Part shown: piece by piece, positions 47,175 to 59,042 of the stretch
How the letters are laid out: every line of letters starts with the position of its first letter
Numbering within the stretch: the first letter of the stretch is position 1
Source: Pyxicephalus adspersus
Lineage: Eukaryota > Chordata > Amphibia > Anura > Pyxicephalidae
DNA: 64,000 bases
Direction of reading: 5' to 3'
Assembly (NCBI RefSeq): GCF_032062135.1
Contig: NC_092859.1
Span: 22,811,913 to 22,875,912, forward strand
Position numbers and translations under genes: made by a program
The notes under the pieces: model-generated
Told to the model about the DNA's origin: nothing
The model's database searches: none
Seen by the model: only the letters and a program-made list of their open reading frames with translations

Positions 47175-47769
47175 TGGCCAATGTTACAGAAAAAGTTCTG
47201 GCTCCAGATAAACAAAATTCATATTAGAAGAAACAAGAAATTCAGCAGCAATACATTTTTTACATTTCCAGATATAGTAAAAGCTAGCCAATTCATTGGA
47301 AATTTTTTTTTGTCTTTTCATTTATCAGTGTATAGAAACTGAAATTGTTTTGCATTATGAATAATATTTCAGTTGGATAAAATCAAGGTGGATTGTATAT
47401 TGAACACAACAGTGGATTGCAAAGTTCCATTTAAATTGATCTTTAAGTATATTGATCAGAAATAGCATGGAGAGAAAATCACATGCAGTGTATGTATAAT
47501 ATTATTTGAGGACAGGTTTAGTAGCCATGGTGCCTGATATATGCACGGTCAGACAGTCTACAAATCCCATGACTGAAGTTCAGAGACATTTGCAGGCCCA
47601 CATTCACCTACTAACTAACCAATTGTCAATAATGACACCAATTGGTGATCCAAAATGTCCTAATTATTGCATAATACTATTAAATTACGTCAACATTAAT
47701 AACATACTTAATGCTGATAATAATAAAAACATAGACATAACCATACAATGTAACCTAATCCCTTTTCCA
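47175..47769. other. No gene seen
   Basis: AT-rich; a 95-codon frame from 47506 contains Asn/Ile-rich low-complexity sequence and no splice support. Confidence 0.4.
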
Positions 47770-48260
47770 ACCACTCAGGTTGTAAGTCCTTGAAGACATT
47801 GACTTATCCACTACTAAATTGGGTTCTGTGGCACACTGATATGTTGGATCCCAGTATCACAAATCACCACCTTGGTAAGGATTTCAGATACCAGCAGACT
47901 ATCCCATCAACACAAATCCATGTCCACTTGATGTTTAAGTCTCCATACTAAAGATTGTTCCTTACCTTCACCACAGTAAAACCCAACTTTTCCCAGAGGG
48001 TGGGAAACGTTCACCTGCTGCTCACTTCCTGTTCCGCTTCTTTATATGTCCTAATCCCCCCTCCCCAACAATCACAACCCTGATCTCACCCTGACTCACT
48101 TTTTTGTTGACCTTCTTTTGCCTGCTCCCATTTCCTCCTAGTCATGTAGGCCTTCCACCTAGCTCCCTCCGCTCACTAGCTCATAGCCCTTCTGGAGTCT
48201 TTGCTTTCAAGTTGTCCACTACATAAGATTCCCCAGTATAATGAGCTACCAGAAAAAAAA
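47770..48260 (-). repeat. Repeat family F, copy (minus orientation)
   Basis: C-rich, G-poor plus strand with CCCAGAGGGTGGGAAACG near 47992 and GTCATGTAGGCCTTCCACC near 48143; both have counterparts at 61830-62530. Confidence 0.45.
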
Positions 48261-48779
48261 AAGTATTTCACCAGAAGCCACCTGTAAGGCCCTGGTCAGT
48301 ACTAGTATTCTCCAGACACCAGTCCCCCAATCTAACGCCTCAGTCTTCACCCCTAGTAGCCCCCGCCTTGGGAGACTGGTTGCATCTCCCAGCACTCGGT
48401 TGCCCCCGGGACTTGGTGTGCAAGGGATGGTGTCTGGGGGGAAGCCAGCAGCTGACTAGAAACCCAACGATACGCAGTTCAGAATTACCAGGGAATCCAG
48501 AAACAAGCTGAAGTCAAACACAGGAGATCAGTCCACCAAACGTGGTACAAGGAGCTGGAGCTGATCAGCCTCTAGAATCTCCTTCAGCTGGGCACAGCCT
48601 AACAATAGATGCTGGGGATGCCATAATCCATCAGGCTGCATGGCTAAAGAGAAGCAAGGGCTGCCGCTATTTTAGTTCTCCCGGCTGCTGCAAATTACAT
48701 CTCCGGACAAAACAGTGTTTTATATTGTGATGGAACACAGCACGGAGTCGTCGGCCAGATGTTCTCCTAACACCACCCC
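48261..48779. other. No gene; GC-richer block
   Basis: Phrases such as CCAGGGAATCCAGAAACAAG suggest an old repeat. The 62- and 72-codon frames here have no further support. Confidence 0.35.
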
Positions 48780-49605
48780 AAATGAATAATATCGAAACAC
48801 AGTGAGTATTCTTTGGAAAACCAGGGCACAAGAAGATGATACAGAAAGTGACAATCCTTCAGCAGTGGAAAGTATTTTAGAAGAATGTGGGTGGATAAGG
48901 GAAAGAGCTCCAGAGTTTTTAGAAGAATACCATTAGATAGAAGATCAGAGTTTTTCAACATTAGAAAATATTTAAGTAGAGGGGAGGTAGACAGAGAAAG
49001 GTGCAGAGCTATCCATTGCAATATTTTAGGAGAAGAGCATTCAATAGAAAAAGAGCAGGGACCTTTACCACTGCAGAGTGTTAGGCTACATGCACGTCAG
49101 TTAATAGTCACCCATAATGAATGGTTGTGCTCATATCGGGGGAACATTTGACATGAGTACCGTCGTCCCCTAATGTCATTTATCAATATGCCATGGCAGA
49201 TTAGTGACTGACCAATTAAGAACTGCTATACACTCGTCCTCCTCCCTACTCCATAGAACAGCACATGTTTATTCATCTGTCATTGGAAAAAATCTCTGAA
49301 GACCATTGTCAGTGACAATTGTCTGACATCCATCGGACATTTGTATGAGGCTTTACAAGTGAGGAGAGTTAAAAAATGCAAAGAGCAAAGTCCTCCAGCA
49401 ATTCAGAGTAGAAACAAGGAAAGAGCAGAGTTCTCTGGCAATTCAGAATATTTTAGGAGAGGAAAATTGAAAAGATAAAAGAGCAGGGTCCTTCAACTCC
49501 TGTTTGAGGAAAGGAAAGTTAGATAGAAGGGAGAGAAGAATTCTCCAGTAATGCAAAGTATTAGAGAGAGATCGAGAAATGAGCAGAGTCCTCCAGCAGT
49601 ACAGG
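48780..49605. repeat. Second, diverged locus of the 54-bp minisatellite
   Basis: GAGCAGAGTCCTCCAGCAG, TATTTTAGGAGAGGA and GAAAGTTAGATAGA are the same phrases as at 7355-8620. Units are more diverged and a MITE (49084-49352) splits the array. Confidence 0.75.
49084..49352. mobile_element. Harbinger-like MITE of a second subfamily
   Basis: Left end GGCTACATGCACGTC, right-end complement AGCCTCATACAAATG. Flanked by TTA on both sides (49081-49083, 49353-49355). It contains GTCATTTATC/GTCATTGG phrases in both orientations. Inserted in the minisatellite. Confidence 0.65.
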
Positions 49606-51033
49606 AATTTTTAGTGTGGCGATTCCGGATTTGTTCCCCCCTCCTCGTTATTTTTTCAAGTTCCATTTGTCAGATAACAATATGTGAAATAACACAAAGA
49701 ATAATAAACCAGGCAATGGAATATGAATGTTTTTTGAAAAACAGATACCATTAGAAAGGTGGGTTAACCTCACACTGAATGCCTTTCTGGATGTTTTGCC
49801 AAACAATGTGAAATTCCAGCACTTCCAAACAAGAACAACACGCAGCAGAGAGCTTTGCGCTTCGCCATCTCGTCAGAAGTGTCTTCTTTGTGCCGTAGCT
49901 CAGCGTCACCTCTGAACCGACATTGTTCGCTTTTTCTTTAATATTCATCTGTTGGAGCCACTTCTGTCTTTGTCTCTTCGGCAGTCGTGTTGGCGGTTGT
50001 TCGCTGACATTGTTCGCCAATGGCTGACAAGCACTTATCTCATTGTTTGCCAACTAGCGGGTCAGCTCCTCGGAGGTCAGGGGGAGAAGAGTTACCTGCG
50101 TGCTGACTTTTATTTTAATCTAAAAGCTCGATTCAAAATGTGAACGTAATAAAAACATCCAGATGAATAGATGTTGTATCAATTCAATGCAATTCTGTTT
50201 ATTTTCATGCAAGTGTAAATGTATTACTTTATATTAAAACATGAAAAATACCCCTGGTTTTTTTTTTGGGTTGAAGGGAGAATGAACACATGTGGTTTGT
50301 TAAATGTAACTATCCTGGTTTAGAAAGCCTTGATGTTTCCTTTTTCTGCTCCCAGGGCCCAGCCAGTGTTTTACAGGTTTTATAACTTTTCTATTGAGTC
50401 ATTTAATCCCATTTTTTTAAAGCTGAAAAGGGAAATGATTTATAATTATTCGTATGCAGAGATCTAATTGAGGAGGAGTAAAGTAAATGAAGCGGAGGCA
50501 CTCCACACACAGAGCGGAGTCAATAAAACAATTATTGGGGATGACACATAGTCACTTTAGTATGCAGATAATGAGTGCAATCCAGTCAATGAGCGGGTCC
50601 ATTAAATGATCTTCACTAAATGATATCTATATGTAAGAGGTCCTTTAACATAAATCTGTTTTTATTCCAGGAAATATATTCTGTTTAAAACAAAATCAAA
50701 ATGCAGTAAAGAATTGTCTCCCAACGTGATTTCCTGTTTCTAACATCCTATCAGGGAAGCTACATTTTCCATCAGATTTTTATTGCTAATAATGCCCCTG
50801 TTAGGAATTTACTAGTTTTACTTTCCGCCTGAAGAAAGCATGATTGTAACTGAAAGATTAGGAGGGGAAAATGAGTTACAAATGTTTATGCATTGCACCA
50901 TTGCAGTTGAGATTTACCGAGGCAGTTGGCACTCCCCAAAAATCCAGCAGGTTCAATGTTTGGTGCAATGAGCCATTAAAATTATTAGGATGCTGTAACA
51001 CAATTTGGTAAGGTTAAAAAACTTGTATATTTA
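49606..51033. other. Unique blocks; candidate conserved elements at 49740-50160 and 50340-50640
   Basis: Non-repetitive mixed-composition sequence with no splice-supported frame. 50160-50340 and 50640-51030 are AT-rich. Confidence 0.3.
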
Positions 51034-51591
51034 CAGTGGTACCTCGGTATAAGTCCGCTTTGGAATAAGTCCAACTTGGTAAAAGTCCTGTTTGGACACG
51101 AAAAATTTTTCTTGGTATACAACCTTTGTGCTAGAACTTGTATGGGTCAAAATGAGTCCTAACACCGCACGCTACCCTTATTTACCTCTCTCGAGACAAA
51201 GCCACGACTGCCCACGGGTGTCAGTATGCCAGTTGCTACCATTCAGTGAACAACCCGCGCTATAACTCTCTGTGAATTACATAACATCCCCTCCTCCTCC
51301 CTTCTCAGCACCATCCTAGTAGGCACTCCACTATTCTCAGCAAGGTAAAGTGAGGGTAATTTTTTATTTATTTCATCTAATTGCTTTTGTATTTATGTAC
51401 TTTATTATTAAGCAGTGTTTGAATTATTTTATACAGCCCCATCAATGTATAATATGCCAATAACAATAGGATTTTTTTCATGTGCATGGGAACAGATTAA
51501 TCATTTTCCTTTTATTTCTTATGGAAAAAATGTGTTTGGTATAAGTCCAAGGATCTGGAACAGATTAAGGACTTATACCAAGGTACCATTG
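51034..51591. mobile_element. pogo/Tigger-like non-autonomous element
   Basis: Inverted ends CAGTGGTACCTCGGTATAAG and the complement CAATGGTACCTTGGTATAAG, flanked by TA on both sides. CAGTGGTACCTYGG ends with TA duplication are typical of pogo/Tigger-type Tc1/mariner elements. 558 bp without transposase coding; the 89-codon frame at 51415 is incidental. Confidence 0.85.
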
Positions 51592-52689
51592 TATTTCATC
51601 TGTGTTGTCCAGATTTCTGTTTTAAACATGCAGAAGATTTTCTTAAGTGACACAGAAGCTGAAATTGTAAATGATAACATCTGATTTAAGTGGATTTATC
51701 CATTCTTTCCTCCCCTGGACACAATGCACAGGAGCCTCCCCTTAGATCTGATCAATGCTGCCGGCAGAACCTTCTCATTAAACATCTGGATCATGAGAAT
51801 TCCCCTCACAATTCACATCAACAAGCTGTCCATCACCCGGGACAAGATTACAAAACAATATGAGGGACGTTGTCCAGACCTCCCAGCTGCAGGCCGGGTC
51901 CTCCACATTTTGTGATGATTGCTGCTCGGCCATTAATAAAACCTGTTATTTTATATCAAGTGAAGTAGTTTCCCTGACCGCGCGCCAAAAATAATATCCA
52001 CTTGTGTTACACAGTCCCAACATGATACACGCAATAAAACATTGTTTATCCCCCACAACTTATCATTACAGAACGATTGAGCCTTTCCGTGCATTCTGGC
52101 TAGACAAAGATGACAAATGTTTTACGTTACCCTTTTCAGTTTCAGACGGTAATCTGTAGGATGTCCTAAGACCAATACAATTCTATAATTACCTTTAGAT
52201 TATTCTATAGTCACCCAGTATACACGTTAAAAATACGGAGTAGGGACAGATGTAGTGAAAATCCAGATTAAAGCCTGTTTACATCAGTGTGCTTTGTACA
52301 GCACTCCAGAATATGTCAGAGCTATACAAATGTATAATAATAATAATAATAGTGAGTGGTGATGGGACATTAGAGTAAAAGCTCCTCTGGTGCAAAGCAG
52401 TGGGGGGGTTGAAATTACAGCTCATGGGGCCCCCTTTGTCTTCCCTACTACATGGACCTGAAGTGGGCCTAAATTAAGAACAATTTGCGGAAAAGCTGTC
52501 TGCATAGTCAGCGCATTAGGTAAGGAGTGCTGGTCAGGGAATAGGACAACAGTACATACTATTAATTTTCCATTCATCCACTCCATTCTCCGTAGCTCAT
52601 CTGTGTTTACCAGCATTTCAGACTTTAGGGTGTTAATGTAAATTCTAAGCCCTTCCAACCCTTTTACCCCCATAGTTATGTATTAGCAC
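51592..52689. other. SINE tail fragments and a possible conserved block
   Basis: 51700-52130 is unique-looking. CTTTGTACAGCACTCC (52288) and GGGACATTAGAGTAAAAGCT (52365) are tail fragments of the SINE family. The 83-codon minus-strand frame at 52422-52673 has no splice or domain support. Confidence 0.4.
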
Positions 52690-52695
52690 TATATA

Positions 52696-52736
<41 letters not shown>
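52690..52736. repeat. AT dinucleotide microsatellite
   Basis: About 47 bp of alternating A and T. Confidence 0.95.
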
Positions 52737-52738
<2 letters not shown>

Positions 52739-53578
52739 CAATATTGTATTATATAACTGTTAATATTTGTACTTTTTGCACGCAATTGCTATATGACCCC
52801 AATATTGCCTTCTTAAAACTTTTTTTCAGAACTACAAACAGCAGTTTTAGTTGACCAGAGGCCACTGTCTGGAAGTTTTCCAAAATGCAGAAGATTAAAT
52901 TAGACATACAGGGTTAATTTTAGCATTATGGGGGCATTACAAGTACACTGCTAAAAGTATGTTGGTAAATGACTCTCTCCCTGCCACACCCATGTTTTAA
53001 AATTATTAATCAAAATTGAATATTTTTGAGAATAACAAAGGAATCATTTAGGCTTGAGATGAAAGAATTAGTGCAAAATCATACTTTTTATCGGTGCATA
53101 TCTATCCAAAAAGAGGGACAGATGAGGGAGAGGGGGGGGCTTGGCCCTAAAAGAGGGAGCGTTGGGAGAGTTCCTCTCCTGTGTATGTGATTTTAGCTTT
53201 TCTTGAAAATTATACAGGTAAACATGATCAGTGTTAATACCTCTGCAGTTTTAATGATACACCACTGGATATGTGTTATCATGACATTCACATAGATCTA
53301 TGAGTAGGACAGTGCTATATAAATAAATAAAGTATATGTTCAATAGAATAGTGAATATTCTGGACTCAATGGAGCAGTAGAACCTTTTCTGATTCGGGAA
53401 GTGACACCCAAACCCTGGGCTCAAACACTTCATCTTTCATTCACTTTACATTGTCAAGCAGGTAAATAAAGCAGAGTGATCACACTCTCAGCATTTACAT
53501 AAGGGAATTTATTATGGAATGGAGCAAGGTGTTAATTAAAAGTTTTAATTAATGTTAATCATCTCCCATTTTCACTAG
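52737..53578. other. No gene; SINE tail fragment near 53255-53335
   Basis: AGGACAGTGCTATATAAATA resembles the SINE tail; the rest is AT-rich with G-rich GAGGGGGGGGCTTGG at 53129. Confidence 0.4.
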
Positions 53579-53750
53579 CAACCTCCGCTCAGGCAGATGC
53601 TTCAGTTTTACACCTGTAATATCCAGTCTGGGTCTGACATTGAGCGACTGGGGACATTTGTACAAGAATTCTTTGCTGCTTCATCTACAGTTGTACACAG
53701 GCCTGACACCACCACCCTGAAAAGAAATATGTTATTTTTATACGAAACAC
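53579..53750 (+). CDS. Weak candidate exon, unrecognised
   Basis: Acceptor-like CCCATTTTCACTAG ends at 53578. A phase-0 frame follows (QPPLRQMLQFYTCN, then GSDIERLGTFVQEFFAA) and remains open until a minisatellite begins near 53750. No good donor is seen. It could be coding or part of the neighbouring repeat region. Confidence 0.2.
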
Positions 53751-54150
53751 TGTATAAGAACAAAAAGGATATGGCATGCAATACATGGAAGAAAGAATGA
53801 TAAACTAACCCTGCACACAGAACAGAAGTAGCACAGTGCAACATTTATACATGTAAAAGAAAAAGAGATACAGAGAATTATACCTAGCACACAGGACAAT
53901 ACTGAGAATTACATCCAGAGTACAGAACACAAGAATTTATTCTGTGCAGAGGCCATACATACAGAACAAAGACAGATACCAAGAATTACACCCAGCATAC
54001 AGGACAAGAGAAGTGGTGCAGTGAAGTCCCCATAGATATAGAATAGGAACAGATACTGAGCATTAGACCTGACATATAGGACAAGTGTATGACTGTGCAG
54101 TGGCATTGTACATAGTCAATACATACAAAATAAGAACAGAATCTGCACTG
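53751..54150. repeat. Degenerate minisatellite, 80-100 bp period
   Basis: Units contain ACAGATACCAAGAATTACAC, CCAGCATACAGGACAAG and GTGGTGCAGTG; at least three imperfect copies. Confidence 0.65.
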
Positions 54151-54368
54151 ATAAAGAAAGTAAATAGCGCTAAGCTCTACACACATACAGTACAGTTGGT
54201 AGTGGCACTGCTGATCTTGCTCTGATGTTAACAAGTTTCTTACAAAGACAAGCAAAATGCAAATCTTCTCCAAAATCACATTCACAATGAGATATCAGCA
54301 TATTCCACACTTAGCTATTGTGGGTTCAATTGTTCCCATAGAGCTGCTGTTCTATGAATATATTTCAG

Positions 54369-54524
54369 CGCCCTGCAGTCAGCATTTGGAAAGCTTCATC
54401 TAAACAGAATGAGCTGATCTGTAAACTGACCTGTGCTGAGAACCTGCATTACCCCTCCATACTGTATGGGCAGACCAGGCTCTCCAAAACAGACCAAGAA
54501 GAGAAGTTATGGAGCCTGGAGAAG
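54369..54524 (+). CDS. Candidate 52-codon exon of an unrecognised protein
   Basis: TATATTTCAG (acceptor, moderate tract) and GAGAAGGTAATG (donor) enclose 156 bp, exactly 52 codons in phase 0 at both ends. The translation reads RPAVSIWKASSKQ, then ICKLTCAENLHYPSILYG, then TDQEEKLWSLEK. Composition is protein-like and GC-richer than the flanks. It would join in frame to 55751. No family recognised. It may belong with the exons at 35-38 kb, but the intervening chain is incomplete. Confidence 0.4.
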
Positions 54525-54809
54525 GTAATGAGAAAAAGTAACAAAAAATAGTATATATATATTCATGCTAATGAATATTAACGGTTAACCCATTCTCCTC
54601 TTCTCTCCTATCCATTGGTACGATGACGATGACCAGTCTCTTCCTGCTGACACACGTCTTACAGGGTAATATCATAAGGCAAAGAATAATGTTAACAAAC
54701 TTGTCAACATGTTTTCTTGTTATTATTAACATTGAGCAGCGTGGGAGGAAAAGAACTTCACCGATATTACTATTAATAAACCCAGCACACTGACAGCAGG
54801 TGCTCTCTC

Positions 54810-54811
<2 letters not shown>

Positions 54812-54842
<31 letters not shown>
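54812..54842. repeat. AT microsatellite
   Basis: Alternating AT of about 31 bp. Confidence 0.9.
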
Positions 54843-54846
<4 letters not shown>

Positions 54847-54912
54847 TAAATGTAACCTTAACACTTCCAGGATAAGTAACAGGCAGGTGCTGTGAACATC
54901 CCAGCAAATTTA

Positions 54913-55214
54913 CCCCAGCCGGCAACCCGCGACGGAGCCAGAACAAACTACCGGAGCCGCATGCGGCTCTTGAGCCTCCGTCTGGTGGCTCCCTTCCCTA
55001 TTTAACGCCGCCGGTGTTAACACTTCTCCCACTGGGGTCAATAAGGAACATTCCCTCTCCTCCGTATGCATTGCGGAGGAGAGGGATTTCCCTTCATGGG
55101 GTGTTCCTGGTGGGGGCAGGGCAATTAGGGCGGGACTCGAGAATGAGTCTGGCCTAGTGTGCTCCTGCCTACCCCTGAAATGGCCCAGTGGCTAAAAAAG
55201 ATTGCTGACCTCTG
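54913..55214. mobile_element. hAT-like MITE
   Basis: Left CAGCCGGCAACCCGCG and right-end complement GCAGAGGTCAGCAATC resemble the CAGNGGTCGGCAACC ends of hAT elements. Interior GCCGCATGCGGCTCTTGAGCC and mirrored GGAGGAGAGGG/CCTCTCCTCC. No clear target duplication. Confidence 0.65.
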
Positions 55215-55750
55215 CTCTAAGGGTTTTATTTATAAAGTCAGTGAAACTGACACTCACTGTATCATTCAGGTCCAATGGCAGCAATTGATTCTTCACCAAG
55301 GAATGTTTCAGCAAATGTAAGATTCACTGCTTGATAAAAAGACTGTTTAGTCTGTTTGATCTTTAATAAGGGGGCCTGCAGATAGCCCCCTAAAAACCAC
55401 CCCAGGGGATGAGTACTTAAATACATAGCATTCCTTACCCATTCTTTGAAAGGATTACCAAAAAAGTAAATAATCATCAGCCATCTTGGATTTCACCATA
55501 AATCCCCAAAACCACTAGCCACAGATTGTAGGGATTTATCTTCTAGTATAAGTCATAAGTTTTTCAGTCATAAGTCAATTTATGAGTGCATGAAAAGTCA
55601 ATTTATGAGTGCATGAAAAAGGAAACATTTAAAGGCATATTACTGTTCCAAATGGGTTGGAATAAAATATGATTTTAGAGTAAAGAATTGGGATGCTACT
55701 GTGCAAAATGTTGACCCCCCTGCCAGGTTATGAAATGCATTTTCTTGCAG
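55215..55750. other. No gene; 23-bp tandem duplication at 55573-55618
   Basis: AGTCAATTTATGAGTGCATG occurs twice in a row near 55573 and 55596. Otherwise nothing clear. Confidence 0.45.
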
Positions 55751-55816
55751 AAATCTCTAATTGACTGGATCCCACACGCTGTTGTGCTTCTGTGGACCAC
55801 TCTCAAACTTTTATAA
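55751..55816 (+). CDS. Weak candidate terminal exon
   Basis: TGCATTTTCTTGCAG is a good acceptor. A phase-0 frame KSLIDWIPHAVVLLW continues for 21 codons to TAA at 55814-55816. It joins in frame to the exon at 54369. A possible donor TAAGGTAGAC sits at the stop codon. No polyadenylation signal is evident in the next 300 bp. Short, so support is limited. Confidence 0.22.
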   Translation, partial: KSLIDWIPHAVVLLWTTLKLL

Positions 55817-57012
55817 GGTAGACTTTTCAGATGTCCGAGTTGTAGTCCCATTTTCCCTGGCCTCAAGATGAACCCATTCTTACCTTAATGCCCTGCCCCA
55901 CATGTCTGTTCTTCCACTTTGCTTGCTGGCCAAGTAATGGCTTCAACACACAATTCCAGCCAACTTAGTCCACAGCAAGTATCTGGGGCAACCCCATCTT
56001 CTAGCTGAGGATTAAAGCCAACAGCCCATCCAGCACCACCTAATTAGCTCTGCCATTTTCAGCAAAATCAATCTACAGAATCCCAAAACAAAAATATAAT
56101 ATATTTAGGCTTTCCAGTGCTTACAAGTGGTGGCTCCTTTAGTTTTTTATCTTTATTTTTATTTCCTACTTTAACATCTTGATTCTGGCAGTACCACACA
56201 TCCTGTCCTAGGTGACAACGCTTGCCAACACTCACAGTATTTGCAAATATTTCTACCCTAAATTGATCTCCTAGTTTGAATTATATATCTACCCATCTCA
56301 TCATCTCTATTACATGGGGTACATTTTAGTCCATAGAAGATAGCTGAGAAATGTAATGCCATTATTTGGGATTTCAGTGCAGTTCTAGAGTGTAAAGGGA
56401 CAGTGGATTTCTGTCAAATTCTACAGGTAGTTTCCTGTTCTTGCAGAAAATATCTTTACCTTTTGGACAAATTTTAAAGCCCCCCCCCCTCCCCCAGGGA
56501 ACAAAATGACATTTTCCCTACCCTTACCATCTCTTCTCCTCTAACCCATCCAGGGTTTTCCTTTTTCTTTGAAGCCCACCCTGCGGACAGTTGTGATTCT
56601 CATTTCCACAGACCAGCATTCAGGCAAGAAAAGAGATTTTATTTTTAGAAGATAGAAAGAATTCGGACATTATTCCCTATTATGTCAGTACTAGCCCCTC
56701 TAATTATCACGCCTCGGAGAACACACCTGTAATCATTGTTTAACATGCGTTTTATTACGAATACAGAAGAAGGGCAGCCCAATTTAGCGTATTTAATATG
56801 GCTATAAAATTAGACGCATCAGCTGAAAGGCAGAGTGGGAGCCCCGCAGGATGGAAAACATCTATTAATAGATTCATACTCTGCAGTAGGGATTTTTCTG
56901 ATATGATAACTTCTCGTTATTTCGCTGTTTGTGACGGCTTGTAGGGAAAAACGTAGGAATACAATGCACAGCGTCTGAATTTTAGCCTAAACTTGTGCGT
57001 CTTGTCTAAAAG
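55817..57012. other. No gene; candidate conserved element at 56660-57000
   Basis: C-rich run at 56478-56497; 56660-57000 is unique-looking. No supported exon. Confidence 0.3.
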
Positions 57013-57300
57013 CAGGCTTTCTCAGCATTTTTAACATAAGGAACCCTTGTAATAACTTTCAGGTTTTGGGGAATCCCTTCTATAATTACTATATCTACAG
57101 TGCACAGTACATTAGTGTGGTGGTCATTGGGAAGAATACCCCTATTTTCTGGAGAAATGTCATCCTTATGGATAACCAAAAAGATCTTTGGTGTTATTTT
57201 AAACAATCTGAGAAGCACAAATTGCTCATTGTTCAAGGAACCCCTAGTAACCTCTGGAGGAACCCTAGTATTTCATGGAACCCTGGCTGAGAAACACCAA
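57013..57300. mobile_element. hAT-like MITE
   Basis: Left CAGGCTTTCTCAGCA, right-end complement TTGGTGTTTCTCAGCC, flanked by TCTAAAAG and TCCAAAAT (6 of 8 identical). Interior GGAACCC/GGGAATCC phrases link it to 44604-44928. Confidence 0.7.
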
Positions 57301-57599
57301 TCCAAAATCTAAACAAATCGGATGAGCTGATCAGTTATAAGAGCACTGATTCAACTAGGGATGAACACAATGATTTGGTGAAATTGATTATTAAGAAAAA
57401 TTACCAATTTTCCTTTATGGAAAGAAGTTAAGGGGTGGACAAACCATGCCATTGGTTATGTCACCTAGGAATTATTTATAGATGAACTTTGTGCAGATAT
57501 TAAAGTTTAATAGGTTAGTGATTAAAATATTAGAAGAAATAGGAATAACTTATTATGTGGTTATTGGGGTTAAAGAAGAAAATTTAGGGGATATATATC
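57301..57599. other. No gene seen
   Basis: AT-rich sequence. Confidence 0.45.
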
Positions 57600-57800
57600 G
57601 TGTTTGTGTTTGTTTCCTCCCGGTTTCCTCCCACATCCCAAAACCTACAGGTAGATTAATTGGCTTCTCCATTGTGTTAATGACATATGACTATGGGAGG
57701 GACATTAGATTGTGAGCCCTGGTGAGAGACAGCTAGTGACATGACCATGGATTTAGTAAAGTGCTGCATATTATGTTGGTGTTATATAAATACATAGGTA
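57600..57800 (+). mobile_element. SINE, 5'-truncated
   Basis: GTTTCCTCCCACATCCCAAA, then GGGACATTAGATTGTGAGCC, GGGTGAGAGACAGCTAGTGA-like tail and TATATAAATACATA end. It lacks the tRNA-like head. Confidence 0.65.
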
Positions 57801-58720
57801 ATAAATAAATAAAAAATATAGGTAAATATAGCCAAGGGAACATCCTAAAAAGATCAGGTTAATCAGGAGTTATAGAAACACAATCACTTTGCCCGTACAG
57901 GGCCCATGCAGGGCGGTATAAATTGTAGACAAACTTTTCACTGCAATTTAAGAAAATATTGAGTCCTATCTACATAATAGATTTTGTAGGATTATGTTTG
58001 ACTTTGCTGAAATAAAAGAAAAGACAAAATTGGCAGCAGACATGAGACAGATATCTGTTCTCTGGAATCACTAGTAATTAAAAGTCTCTTGAAGCCACAT
58101 TTCCATACATTCCATAACAGAGGACATCTCCAACCCTCAACATGCATTTAGCACAATCCATCCTGTATGCTCCGTATCATTCCCTCTTTGTTCCAGGGTG
58201 GCTGTGATTTTAATGAACTATTGATTCTGACTTTGTCTTATCGCACTCGGCAAGAAGGAGCGCAGAGAGATACAGTCAGTCCAACAACCTGATCCCATCT
58301 GAAAGAAACAAATAGGCCATGTTTATCCCATTACAACAGGCGGATACGATGTAGACAGGTGGAATGTCAGTCATGTGATCGGATTCTCTTATTTGTTCTA
58401 ATTACCAAGGATACTGAAATAAAGAATAGAATTGGAGTGCTATTCTAGTTCCATGTAGAGAAGGGCTACTGTTAGGGTCACATAACTATGAAAAAATGTT
58501 TTCTACCACTACCAATTACATTTTTCTTTGTTGTCATGATGAATAATCTGTAAACTAACAATCCCTAACCAAGCGCCCTGTGCTGAGAGAATATTCATAT
58601 CCGTTTTATTGTAGAATTACAAGCACTCAGCACAGAATGCTTCTAGTTTCAAGATCTCTTTGTTATTGACACCATTTATTTACAATGACTATTGGGAACC
58701 ATGATGATGATATTGAATAA
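57801..58720. other. No gene seen
   Basis: Unique-looking mixed sequence. Confidence 0.4.
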
Positions 58721-59039
58721 AGCTGCATACACACGTGCAATTATAGTAGTTGGAAAGGATCTTTCACAAGCCTTTCCAATGACTAAGAACCGCACGATGC
58801 ATGAACGAGTGTTGTACATACATCCCTATTCTGCTCTATGGAGAGGGGAGGGGGAGAACGATGGAGTGGCATCCTGTTGCGTGCTCTCCCCCTTCCCTTG
58901 GCTCGTTCATTGTCTGTGGATCTGCCAGGACGGTCGTTCGGGCGATAGACGACTAGCGCTGTACACACGCCAGATTCTCGTCTGATATCGGCCCTGAGGC
59001 GATTATCGGGCGAGAACCATTGGACGTGTGTCCGTAGCT
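58721..59039. mobile_element. Harbinger-like MITE, copy 3 (intact)
   Basis: Ends AGCTGCATACACACGTGCAA and complement AGCTACGGACACACGTCCAA, flanked by identical TAA (58718-58720, 59040-59042). 319 bp with the family core GGAGAGGGGAGGGGGAGA and CGTGCTCTCCC. The 97-codon frame across it is incidental. Confidence 0.9.
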
Positions 59040-59042
59040 TAA

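Noticed and set aside
52422..52673. Minus-strand frame of 83 codons
   Set aside because: Looks partly protein-like but has no splice sites, no recognised domain and sits next to SINE tails.
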